The notes under the pieces were generated by a model. That model ran no database searches, had not been told where the DNA came from, and saw nothing but the letters and a program-made list of their open reading frames with translations. From Alentia gelatinosa (lineage: Eukaryota > Annelida > Polychaeta > Phyllodocida > Polynoidae), in contig OX465584.1 in assembly GCA_950022655.1 (NCBI GenBank), positions 6,953,694 to 7,017,693 on the forward strand: DNA of 64,000 bases, read 5' to 3'. Every line of letters starts with the position of its first letter. Within the stretch, counting starts at the first letter, position 1. This document shows, piece by piece, positions 12,331 to 22,002 of this stretch. A program made the position numbers and the translations under genes.

Positions 12331-13547
12331 GTGAGTAAATGCAGGTGTATTTAAAGCATGGCCCATGCTCACCTGAGTCCACACCCACAACGTGCAACCA
12401 GGCAGCACCTGTAGCTGAGTATCTCACCCCGGTATTTTCCGCATAGACTTAACGTTGGGAATTCATACTCCACGGCCTTGAAGGTATTTTTTTTTTTATA
12501 TTTAGTTGTGTTTTTTTTTCTTTTCTAGGCATCGGTTGGGGTTAAAAGTGTTCTTAGCCACGTTTTCTAAATCCTCTTTTTTAATATTTAGAATAAGAGT
12601 CTCTCAGCAAATGCCGAGTTTTTCAGACACATCCATGGTACAAATTATATTTCATGAGATAATCGAATGTCACATCTAAATCAAAGGAGGTTGAATTAGA
12701 CCCGAAGTTGGGTTCAAAGTTAAGGATGATATATATAAATATATATATGTAGTAATGAGATGATAGTAAAGTTGTTGATGATATATATTTGAGTCTAGTA
12801 GCCTCCACTTCTACAGGTACGGTATAATCAATCTCTTGAAGGACTCCTTCTCGTTTGTGTAATGTCAGAGGTAGTGTACCTAATACTCAATGGGTAATTG
12901 GGTGATTTATTTTATTTATTGATAATATGATTGAGAGTTGAAGACAAAAATCACTAGTCCACCAAATGGTTTTGGTTAGGCTTTAATGGTCATGAGTTAA
13001 TTCAGTACAAGAAGCACCTACGTTTTGACACTATGTTGTTTTCATCAGGGTTAGAATATACTGTTATGATGATACTGTTATGGTGATTCTGAGGTAAGAA
13101 ATTGGGTCACTGAGGACCGAGATTAATCAATGATGTTATACCGGGTGAGATAAAATCAGAAACCCACTTGATGAAAATAACTTGGTCCGCACTCCACCTT
13201 ATTTGACCGCAGAGTAATTCACTCAGCTTCACTTTTTGAATTACTCCACAGTCAAACTTGGTAGAGCATGGATCAAGTTATTTTCATCTCGTGAGTTTCC
13301 TTCTAATTATTACCATCTCATCAAAGCATATGGAATTGTTGCTTCCCAGCACACCTTCTTGTGGGAGATTCATTTTTACTTATATGATAATTTTATTTTA
13401 AAGATATATTATTTTATTAGATATCAAGTAAGCACAAATTGCCTCTTAATATTGGGTATATTGTTTCAGAATGCACTTAAAATTATTGGTATTTCAGAAA
13501 TCAATGTTCATTTGGACTAATTTATATATGATTTTATGTTTTTTCAG
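12331..13547. other. Probable 5' intron of NUP50, including a hairpin-type repeat
   Basis: This AT-rich sequence precedes the acceptor at 13541-13547. At about 13135-13330 it carries the widespread 'cttcacttt...gagtttcc' hairpin repeat, whose relatives lie at 45205-45490, 49440-49605, 52200-52400, 57040-57200 and 63685-63860. No coding exon recognised. Confidence 0.45.
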
Positions 13548-13638
13548 AAGTTAATAAACCACACAAAAAATGGCAAAACGCGGAGCCCTTAGTGAAATGA
13601 ACCATGATAACTGGGATCAAGAAGACGAAACGGAAGAA
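13548..13638 (+). CDS. NUP50: NUP50 exon with 5' UTR (13548-13569) and start codon
   Basis: A tttttcag acceptor ends at 13547. The 22-nt UTR is followed by ATG at 13570 and 23 codons ending in EE before GTAAGT (phase 0). Residues 10-20 carry the conserved NWDQEDE. An upstream noncoding exon must exist but is not identified. Confidence 0.93.
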
Positions 13639-16600
13639 GTAAGTACATTTAAGGGCTGATTCCACCAACACGATGGATTTGTCGTGATATATCTTGTAAT
13701 ATCTTACAGTGTCGCTATGTGTCGTACCTCCGTTGTCAGACTTTGTGGGTTCGAGTACCACTGCAGCCACTTTTCTCCTTCAGCCCAGCAGTGGAAGATT
13801 TACTGCTATGTCAAAAGCCAATCCTTCTCATACCACATCTATATTGTGTGGGAAGTAAAAGAACTCTCACCTCGGTAAATGTATTGGGGTGAGATTCCTA
13901 CCTAAATTCGTCTCATAGATTCGGTCAAACCCAAAGTAAGTCTAATAGAACATATTGGACGTTAAACTACCCAAACAAACAAACTCACCAGGTATACAAG
14001 TTAACATTATAGAGAAGGGGAATGGCAGGGGGTCATCACTGCAAAAAGGTCAGGGATTTTCTGACATCATCATTCTTATCTGAACTCTTCAACTTTTCTT
14101 CAATGGTCATGAGAAGGAGCAGGTTCGGTCCGTGCATGTATCACGTCAACACTGTTCACGATTTATCACATCGTTACTGATGTCAGCAGTCTGTTAAACA
14201 AGTTCAGATCTCTTTTTCACAGCACTTGAAAAGATTTTTTTTTAATGTTATTAGTCACCTTGATGACTCTCTAGGATGAATAATCAAGGTTCATCTACGA
14301 AATCTAACTGAAAAACGGTTTGTGAACTAACGACTTAACCCTCAGGGTTCTCCTTCGTTCAGTTCCGAATTGATTTTGGTTTAATTAATTAGAATCGAAT
14401 TACATAAAACATACTCGGCAGACTGTTAGACATTTTTTGTGTTTGTTTCTTTTTGTACCGGGATGAATCATTCGCGTTCCACATTCATGATTGAGTGCCT
14501 GTGATGATTGGAACAGTCATTCTCCCTCATTGCTTTTACCAAACTAAGTAATTACATTTATATATCGCATGGATGCAAGTTTTCAGACATGTGACAGAAT
14601 TCCGACATTTTATATACCTTGGTAAATGTGTAGGGGAGAGATTTCTGCCTGAATTCATCTCATAGATTTGATCACCACCTTTGTGGTGTAAAACCAGCAA
14701 GAAAAGCTTAACCATGAGTTAGTCATATGCCCTCAGGGACCCCTGGGGGTGTTTTATAGTCGTGACTATCGTTAATAGTGATCGTTTCCAGCGCATCACG
14801 TGTCATAGTCGTGATAATTACTTAACAGTGATCAGTCACAGGTGTGACCGATTAAGAGTGACCGTTTTGCGTTGCATAGTCATGCTCATCAATAGTGATT
14901 TTTCCATAAATGATCAATAAAACGGTCACTATCAGTGACAAGCCAATGCATGTCACTATTTTTATTTGACGTTGCCAAAGAGGCACAGACAATTTTCGAA
15001 ATTGACTTGGCAAAGACAATTTGGTTGTTGGCAGGTAAATATCCATAGAAATAGTGATTGTTTTGATTCTATCACTATAATAGTAATCGTTTCAACAGGG
15101 ACCGTCCTATTAGTGACCAAATCAACAGTGATCGCACTGTAAAATCATGATCGGGACTGCAACGCAAAAAAGTGACTGTCACTAAAACAGTCACTAGATG
15201 AGTCACTCTTTTTCCGTGGTCACTAATAAAGACGTCGCTGTCTATAAACAGGACCCAGGGACGTTAAATAAACAAACAAACCAAACCAAATTTCTAGCTG
15301 TTGCCTTCATCCCTGATCCAAACACCAACATGTAATTCATCTAAAGACTCCAGTAATCTAACATTCATTGTAATTCCTCTAATCAACAGGCTGGCGTGTT
15401 TCGTCAAGCAAGTAGTGATGTCATCATCAAACATCGACAAATAAAGAAAGCCAAGCGCAGAGGGCTCACTGGACAAGCGGTAAGTCAACCTATAGTTCCG
15501 TATCTGTTAAGAGCTAGTTCCACCAGCACGATGGATTTGTTGTAATAAAAATCTTATTATATATACCTGCGGCTGTATGAACTACTTATATACTACCCGC
15601 TCCTACCCATGACGTATTTATACCCATACGTCGCACTGTGACATACGGAGTATGTGATCACGTGACTAAGTAAGATTTTGCCATTTTTAGGTATATGATA
15701 ATACAAAAACAGGCTGACTGTCTTCGTACATCAAAATACTTGGTAAAATTATTGATCACATACATCCCTCTGCCTACGGCATCGGGATGTATGTGAGCAA
15801 TAATTTCCCCGCATATTTTTAACGTACGAAGACAGTAAGCCAGTTTCCATATAGTATATCTTACAGTATTGTGATATTTCTCACATCCTTTCATGCAATA
15901 CATCACACACGATACTGTGTAAATTTGTCCAACCCTATGTGTGTATATTACACAAAACCTAACAAGTCAACCAAATTTTTGTTTCAACTTTCTTTCTTTT
16001 TTTTCCTATATTTTGTTCATCAATTTCCCAAATGGCTTGATTTGAATTTGATTTTACTTCAGTGTATTCTACCATAAGACCAGATGTTTGCTTTCCCAGA
16101 AAAAAAAGGAATATCCTTGTGCTTCGTACTGTGCAAATCCACAAGATTCCAATTAAGTTATCAAATGAATCTGGCATAGACCTCATACATTGCTTATGTT
16201 TCCATATAATTAATTAAAATTTTTTTTTGGCTTGTGATAGAGGTGTTATAGCCATATTTTCATAATCTTTGCTTATGTTTCCAGGACGACACTGGAGGGG
16301 ACGGGGCACCGGGTGCCACTGCGTTTAAAGGATTCTCTGGTTTCGTATCCTCGAACACGAAACCCACCTTCAGCTTCAACAAAGACACTGCCAAGCCTCT
16401 GGGCGGCCTGGCCAACGGAGGCATGGCCCCGTTCAGTCTCAGTGGAGGCGCCACATTCGGAGCTGCGAAACCCACTTTCGGGACCAACTCCGAAGCAGCG
16501 ACCGAGAAGAAAACTGACTCTGTGATCAATGGAAACACCTCAACGAGTAAATCACGATACCTACAGCAGCTCCGTGCGCTCAACGAGAGTGTGGCCAAGT

Positions 16601-19600
16601 GGATCGCAGCGCATGTGAATAAAAATGCACACTGCGTGCTCACACCCATCTTCCACGACTACGAGAAGCACCTCGCTGAGGTGGAGAAACTGAACCCGGA
16701 CAAGACGAGCACGGGCAGCAGCAAAGGCAGCGCGCCAGCCGAAGAGCCCGGCAAGTCCTCACCGAGCAAGTCCCCACCGGCCAAGTCCCCAGAAGGTCAG
16801 TTCTAAGTTAACTCTTGAGAGTGCCTCAAGATGAATTGCTGATATCTTGAATTGTAAGATTTTCATTTGTACTGATAAAAAATACGTGATTGAAATTATG
16901 TACTCGGAATCAGTCAAGACCAAGTCAAATGGTATTTGGTTGGGGGAATTATTTGAAATATCATTTTCCACATTATCTAAGGTTAACTTACTTTATTGGG
17001 GTAATTGGACGTTAAACTACCCAAACAAACAAATACCCAGCAGTGGTAGATTTACTGCTATATCAAAGGCCAATCCTTCTCATACCATGTCTATGTGGTA
17101 TGGGAAGTAAAAGAACTCTCACCTCGGTAAATGTGTAGGGGTGAGGTTTCCACCTAAATTCATTTCATAGATTCGATCACCACCCTTGTGGTGTAAAAGA
17201 ACCTTGAGAAAGTCTGGTAAGAACCTGCAATGGTTAACTGGACGTTAAATCAAACCAACCAACCAACCAACATAGAAACAAGAGTTTTGTTTACCATATT
17301 GAGACACATAATCAGGGACCAAGCAGACGGGGCTCAGTTCCTGTGTGCACTGATCCATAAAAGTATCACCACGAGGTAACCCACCTACGTTTCATATGTA
17401 GGTCTAGTATTGCTGATTGCCAATCGAAATAGTCTACATGTAGCTTAATATACTTTGCTTTCTATAGAGGGTAGGAAATAGTTGCATTATATCAGAGATA
17501 GCAGTCTCCCTATTTTCCAAGGAAGTCCTTGTTTCAATTTTCAGTTTATGAAATGGTTTTTCATAGTGTAAAACAAAGAGAATGAATAGTTCCAAAAAGG
17601 GGGTTTAAGCTTTACATCCCAAACCCCATTCCATGGCCAATATCGATGTGTTTTTCATGATTTCTCAGTGTATTTGAGTCAGTAAATTCCACATTACAAA
17701 TGTGGAATTGTCACTGTCCTGACCACATTCCGCCATCTTCCCGTTTATAGGTATATGATAATAACAACTGGGCATGTAAGTCAAGTGGACCTTGTCCCCC
17801 TCCTGACCACGTTTCACCATCTTCCCGTTTATAGGTATATGATAATAACAACCAGGCATGTAAGTTAAGTGGACCTTGTCACCCTCCTGACCACATTCCG
17901 CCATCTTCTCGTTTTCAGGTATATGATAATAACAACCAGGCATGTAAGTTAAGTGGACCTTGTCACTGTCCTCACCACATTCCGCCATCTTCCCTTTTAC
18001 AGGTATATGATAATAACATCCTGACATGTAAGTCAAGTGGACCTTGTCACTGTCCTGACCACGTTCCGCCATCTTCTCGTTTACAGGTATATGATAATAA
18101 CAACCAGGCATGTAAGTCAAGTGGACCTTGTCACCCTCCTGACCACATTCTGCCATCTTCTCATTTACAGCTCCAGTCACTACGCCCAGCTTCAGTTTCT
18201 CCACAGGCGGCAGCACCGGTCTCAAATTCCCTGCCACCACGGAAGCTGCTAAACCGTCCCCATTTGGTGCGTCCGCTGCCCTCACGTCATCCACATCGTC
18301 ATCCCTCTTCGGCAGTACGTCACTTCCGGCAGCACCATTGGCCTCTGGTTTCTCGTTCAAACCATCGAGCACATCGGGCGATGCCAAACCCTTCTCCTTC
18401 GCCACCGCCGCAGCTGCTGCGACCTCCGGCGCGACACAGACCAAGACAGCGGAAGGTAAGTACACTCTTTAAAGTTCTGGTTCCACAAGCACAATTTTGT
18501 TTGCCTGGAAGGGCTGTGTCTCGCTGTACCTTGCTAGATCTTGCTGGATCTAAAAGATCATCACACCTGTTGCATGTGAAGCCCCTATTATCGCTCACCA
18601 GGCAGGCATACACGATTCATCCTGATCCAGCGAGTCAGGCTTAGGGGCTGATTTCATCGACACACAAGATATAGCAAGATTGGCCACGATTTGGTTGTCT
18701 TGCTAAATCGGGCTTCTTTTAAATAATTGTGTGCCTATTTGTCGCGATGTGTCTTGAGGTGTCAGGCTGGTGGAGCACCAAAACATACGCACGACATCGC
18801 TCGGCTACGTTTATGCTGACAACTGAGGGACGATATATCATGACACTGTTAGATATTACAAGATATATCACAACAAATCCATCGTGTTGGCGAAATCGGC
18901 CCTTTAGTTCAAACATAGTGAAATCAGCACTTTAAGTTTACAGCGTGATAATGATACATACATGTTCAATGTTATCAGATGCTCTCAAGATCTTTCCACT
19001 TTTCCATAAAAATCCATGCTTTCATTTCCAGTTTATAAAATCCTATTTTCTTGCGTTAAAACAAAGATTATACTAATTGAGCCACATTCATGCTGATAAA
19101 ACTGTAGTTTGATGCTCCCCACACGCCCTCAGCCCCATGCCAGGGCTGACACCGATATGTTTTTCACATTTTCTCTTTGACGCAGAAAATTCCTCATGAA
19201 AACGTTCATAATTCACTCTATTGTGTTTTGCTTTTTTTAGATGAGGACTATGAACCACCGAAAGTCGAGGTTAAAGAAATAGAAGAGGAAGGCTCTTTCT
19301 ACACAAAGAAGTAAGAATATTTCTTGTTACCCAATAATCAGACTATTATTTGATAAGCAACGAGAGGAGGTTTAGGTACACCTCAAGTTTTGTGAGGAAA
19401 AAGTCTAATTGTACAAATTAAACGTTAAACTACCCAAACAAACAAGCAGAACTGTGTATGGAGAGTGATGGCACTCGGCCACCTTCACATGTCTGGTGCT
19501 GACATCTGGGGGCATGCGGATGAAGCAGAGAATACCAGTCACCGGACTTTGTGAAATCACAATCCACCTCTACTTTTATCAAGCCACACACACCCCTACC

Positions 19601-21516
19601 CCCCATTATGCTGTAAGTGATGTTCAGACAAGGCTATGAAAACAAGCGGTTCCCAAATTTCAGAGGTGTATAAGTTTTTAGAGTACTGTAAACATGATGC
19701 GATATTCAAATATCTCGGAAGAGGAAGGGTGCAGTATGAATAATGTTCGTGCTCACTGTGACGTATTGGAACGGTAATAAAGCAATGACTTTGTAAGATA
19801 ATAAAATGGGTTTTTCTTCACCGATTATAGGCATATGATGATAAGAAAATGTAGTGAGCGAGTCCATAGTGATGCCATTCTCAGCCCTTAGTCCCAAAAA
19901 TATGTCCCTCTGCTCTGGAGTCGGGAGGTATTTAATATAGTACAAATGACATCGGCCATCCCTACGGGCTCAGTAACTACGTTTTTTCTTAATACACAGA
20001 TGTAAACTGTACTACCATAAGTAATAAGAGAAAATGTGGTTACTGAGCCCGAAGGGATGGCCGTTCAAAGTATTTTGATGCCATAAATATGTCCAGATGC
20101 CGCAAGCAGAGGCAAAAGGCAGAGAAGGGCATACCTGCGGGCTCAGTCACTACATTTTCTTATTATTACATACCTAAATATCAAGAAAAATGTCATTTTA
20201 TAAATTATGCAGATTTTGACCTGATACATTCACTATGGGCACAGTGTGCCCGAATATTCACTACGGGCGCAGTGCGCCCGAACATTATTTATACTACACC
20301 CCTAGTAGCAGGTAGTATTTCATAGACGTTCGGCCATAGGTATGTAATAACTAAGTTTGTTTCCCTGTTTCTACACAGATGTAAACTGTACTACCAGAAG
20401 AGCGGCGCATGGACGGAGCGGGGTGTAGGCTTCATTCACCTCAAACCGTGCGACGAGAAGACACAATTCCTCATCAGAGCCGACACCAACCTAGGTATGT
20501 CCCAAATGAACTGGCAACACAAGTTGTTTCATCTGTGATGAATGAAACAAGTGAAAGGTTTGGGGCTTTATCCAGTCAGTAGGTCATATGGAGTAAGCCA
20601 CTTGGCACTACACCCTCCCACCAACCCAGCCAACCAGCCAGTTCTAGACCCTCCCACCCACTCAGCCAACCTGTCAGTTTTACACCCTTCCACCAACCCA
20701 GCCAACCAGCCAGTTCTACACCCTCCCACCAACCCAGCCAACCAGCCAGTTCTACACCTTCCCACCCACCCAGCCAACCAGCCAGTTCTACACCCTTCCA
20801 CCAACCCAGCCAACCAGCCAGTTCTACACCCTCCCACCCACTCAGCCAACCAGCCAGTTCTACACCCTCCCACCCACTCAGCCAACCAGCCAGTTCTACA
20901 TCCTCATACACACCCGACCAACCTGTCAGTTCTACACCCTCATACACACCCGACCAACCTGTCAGTTCTACACCCTCATACCCATCCAGCCAACCAGCCA
21001 GTTCTACACCCTCCCACCTTCCCAGCCAACAAGGCGAAGTCGCGTGAATTACATGGCGATTCAAACGAGAAAGAATTGAGCTCTGACTGTAAAATTGAAT
21101 ATGTTTCTGAATTTATCTTACCTCTCACGTTTACTAATTGTCTCACATTTTAGACATACTCCGCATTCAGTATTTTTTCTAAATACTCGATTGGCATTGA
21201 GACTAAGTTCCCCATGGTAAGTCTATGGGGGGGAATACAAGAGGTGAAGTAATTATGTAAACCAATCCTGGCTGACGTGGTAACACTAATGCCCATATAT
21301 CACTTTGTTTCAGGGAACATTCTCCTGAACATTATGTTGTCGTCAAGCATCCCCTTCGCACGACAGGGCAAGAACAATGTGTCAATGACGTGCATGGCCA
21401 ACCCGCCAGTGGACCCCAAGGAGACGGACCCCAAACCAACAAGCTTCCTCATACGGGTGAAGACAGGCGAGGAGGCAGACGAGCTGCTCGAAAAGCTCAA
21501 ACACCACCAGAAATAA
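13570..21516 (+). CDS. NUP50: NUP50 nucleoporin, complete coding region in seven exons
   Basis: Nup50 is a mobile nucleoporin of the nuclear basket that binds importin-alpha and Ran and speeds cargo release and receptor recycling. Joining 13570-13638, 15390-15479, 16285-16795, 18171-18455, 19241-19310, 20379-20494 and 21314-21516 gives 1344 nt and 447 residues with every phase consistent; vertebrate Nup50 is about 468 residues as I recall. The N-terminus (MAKR...NWDQEDE) is the conserved importin-alpha-binding segment, and KKAKRR at residues 42-47 is the conserved basic patch. The middle (about 54-318) is Ser/Thr/Ala-rich with FG and FSF motifs (SLFGST, SPFGAS, SGFSF). The C-terminus (about 325-445) is a Ran-binding domain with [15 protein letters not shown] and a final ADELLEKLK helix. 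The ATG at 13570 is 22 nt inside an exon. HEATR1 converges on it from the right. Confidence 0.97.
13655..13736 (+). mobile_element. MITE-like fragment in NUP50 intron
   Basis: It starts with GGGCTGATTCCACCAACACG and runs into the 'cagtgtcgctatgtgtcg' block, then passes abruptly into a SINE at 13737. Confidence 0.6.
13737..13985 (+). mobile_element. 5'-truncated tRNA-derived SINE
   Basis: It begins inside the tRNA-like head at TGTCAGACTTTGTGGGTTCG (B box GGTTCGAGTACC) and continues through the shared body to a CCCAAACAAACAAAC tail. Confidence 0.8.
14615..15292 (+). mobile_element. SINE interrupted by a foldback element
   Basis: SINE body sequence (GGTAAATGTGTAGGGGAGAG...) occupies about 14615-14735, and the SINE tail (GACGTTAAATAAACAAACAA) resumes at about 15262. 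Between them is a ~520-bp insert packed with AGTGATCG/CGGTCACT motifs in both orientations. CAGGGAC occurs at both junctions, a candidate target duplication. The insert's ends (GGGTGTTTTATAGTCGTGAC and the inverse of CTATAAACAGGACCC) are roughly inverted. Confidence 0.6.
15390..15479 (+). CDS. NUP50: NUP50 exon, basic patch
   Basis: 90 nt, phase 0/0, acceptor aatcaacag, donor GTAAGT. It encodes residues 24-53, ending in the lysine/arginine patch KKAKRR followed by GLTGQA, as in other Nup50 proteins. Confidence 0.94.
15712..15838. repeat. Long inverted repeat (hairpin) inside a MITE copy
   Basis: The arms pair ACTGTCTTCGTAC with GTACGAAGACAGT, and GATCACATACATCCC with GGGATGTATGTGAGC. It lies within a larger insert that splits a 'gatggatttgttgt' MITE copy (15515-15545 and 15846-15900), so it is a nested insertion. 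Confidence 0.7.
16285..16795 (+). CDS. NUP50: NUP50 large central exon
   Basis: 511 nt, phase 0 in and one base carried out; acceptor tatgtttccag, donor GTCAGT. It encodes the FKGF/SGF start of the FG-type region, then [18 protein letters not shown] and [16 protein letters not shown], the conserved helical segment found in the middle of Nup50. A Ser/Pro/Lys-rich tail ([13 protein letters not shown]) ends the exon. Confidence 0.95.
16998..17275 (+). mobile_element. SINE copy with an adjacent second tail fragment
   Basis: A SINE tail fragment (GACGTTAAACTACCCAAACA) at 16998-17032 is followed at once by a 5'-truncated SINE starting in the CCAGCAGTGGTAGATTTACT block and ending in a (CCAA)n-like tail at about 17275. 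Confidence 0.75.
17700..18170 (+). repeat. 84-bp minisatellite ending exactly at the NUP50 exon-5 acceptor
   Basis: GTATATGATAATAAC recurs at 17751, 17835, 17919, 18003 and 18087, exactly 84 bp apart; one more step lands on 18171, the first base of the exon. Each unit ends in a pyrimidine-rich ...gtttayag or ...gttttcag, so every unit starts GT and ends AG. Five decoy acceptors therefore precede the real one. Using them would add sequence with an early in-frame TGA. Confidence 0.95.
18171..18455 (+). CDS. NUP50: NUP50 FG-repeat exon
   Basis: 285 nt, entering with one base carried and leaving with one. It encodes residues about 224-318, a low-complexity Ser/Thr/Ala/Pro region with [23 protein letters not shown] and KPFSFA, which are nucleoporin FG-type motifs. 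The acceptor is the last unit of an 84-bp minisatellite; the donor is GTAAGT. Confidence 0.95.
18645..18915. mobile_element. MITE-like element in NUP50 intron
   Basis: This copy of the 'gctgatttc...caacaaatccatcgtgttgg' family ends at about 18915 with the inverse of the CCACCAACACGATGGATTTG start seen in other copies. Confidence 0.6.
19241..19310 (+). CDS. NUP50: NUP50 exon, start of Ran-binding domain
   Basis: 70 nt, phase 1 in and 2 out; acceptor ctttttttag, donor GTAAGA. It encodes [18 protein letters not shown] then SFYTKK, the acidic linker and first strand of the Ran-binding domain. Confidence 0.95.
19695..20060. mobile_element. Inverted-repeat element enclosing a copied NUP50 exon start
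   Basis: GGCCATCCCTACGGGCTCAG at 19961 and its inverse near 20041-20060 flank a short segment containing the exon-7 acceptor and first codons. The neighbouring sequence (19695-19950) belongs to a family also seen at 42020-42130 and 45640-45810 (ATGACTTTGTAA, GATGATAAGAAAATGTA). Confidence 0.6.
19996..20020 (+). pseudogene. Partial duplicate of NUP50 exon-7 acceptor and start
   Basis: A 25-bp stretch beginning TACACAGATGTAAACTG is identical to the real acceptor and first codons at 20373-20397, but then diverges into a stop codon (CATAAGTAA). It is not a usable exon. Confidence 0.85.
20379..20494 (+). CDS. NUP50: NUP50 exon, core of Ran-binding domain
   Basis: 116 nt, phase 2 in and 1 out; acceptor tttctacacag, donor GTATGT. 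It encodes [20 protein letters not shown] then [18 protein letters not shown], the beta-strand core of the Ran-binding fold. Confidence 0.96.
20600..21030. repeat. 36-bp minisatellite in NUP50 last intron
   Basis: About 12 copies of a 36-bp unit built on CAGTTCTACACCCTCCCACC and CAGCCAACCAGC. It begins about 105 bp after the donor and does not include a splice site. Open frames on both strands are a by-product of the 36-bp (12-codon) period. Confidence 0.93.
21314..21516 (+). CDS. NUP50: NUP50 terminal coding exon
   Basis: 203 nt, phase 1 in; acceptor ctttgtttcag. It encodes [20 protein letters not shown] through [20 protein letters not shown] and stops at TAA 21514-21516. The stop overlaps an AATAAA signal (21512-21517). 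The last 27 codons are the founder unit of the 81-bp array that follows. Confidence 0.96.
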
Positions 21517-22002
21517 AACGATAGCTTCCTAATCCAGGTCAAGACAGGCGAGGAAGTGAACGAGCTGGTCGACAAGCTCAAATACCACCAGAAATAAAAC
21601 GTCAGCTTCCTTATCCTGGTCAAGACGGGCGAGGAGGCGGATGAGCTGCTCGACAAGCTCAAACACCACCAGAAATAAAACGACAGCTTCCTCATCCGAG
21701 TCAAGATGGGCGAGGAGGCGAACGGGCTGCTCGACAAGCTCAAACAACTCCAGAAATAAAACGACAGCTTCCTCATCCGAGTCAAGATGGGCGAGGAAGC
21801 GGACGAGCTGCTCGACAAGCTCAAACAACTCCAGAAATAAAACGACAGCTTCCTCATCCGAGTCAAGACGGGCAAGGAGGCGGACGGGCTATTCAACAAG
21901 CTCAAACACCACCAGAAATAAAATGACAGCTTCCTCATCCGAGTCAAGACAGGCGAGGAGGCGAATGAGCTGCTCGACAAGCTCAAACACCACCAGAAAT
22001 AA
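21517..22002 (+). repeat. 81-bp array: six extra copies of the NUP50 C-terminal codons, stop and poly(A) signal
   Basis: Lys-stop AAATAA recurs at 21511, 21592, 21673, 21754, 21835, 21916 and 21997, always 81 bp (27 codons) apart. Each unit reads SFLI.VK.GEE..ELLDKLK with conservative changes and ends in the same stop plus AATAAA. All copies stay in one frame with each other and with the gene, separated only by the stop codons. Confidence 0.96.

Noticed and set aside
16260..16649. 129-aa antisense frame
   Set aside because: Shadow of the large NUP50 exon.
17665..18465. 266-aa antisense frame with a 28-residue repeat over the 84-bp array
   Set aside because: It is the reverse of a minisatellite with a period divisible by three plus the antisense of a NUP50 exon; no independent support.
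20542..21153. Proline/asparagine-rich repeat proteins on both strands
   Set aside because: They arise from the 36-bp intronic minisatellite (12-codon period keeps all frames open).
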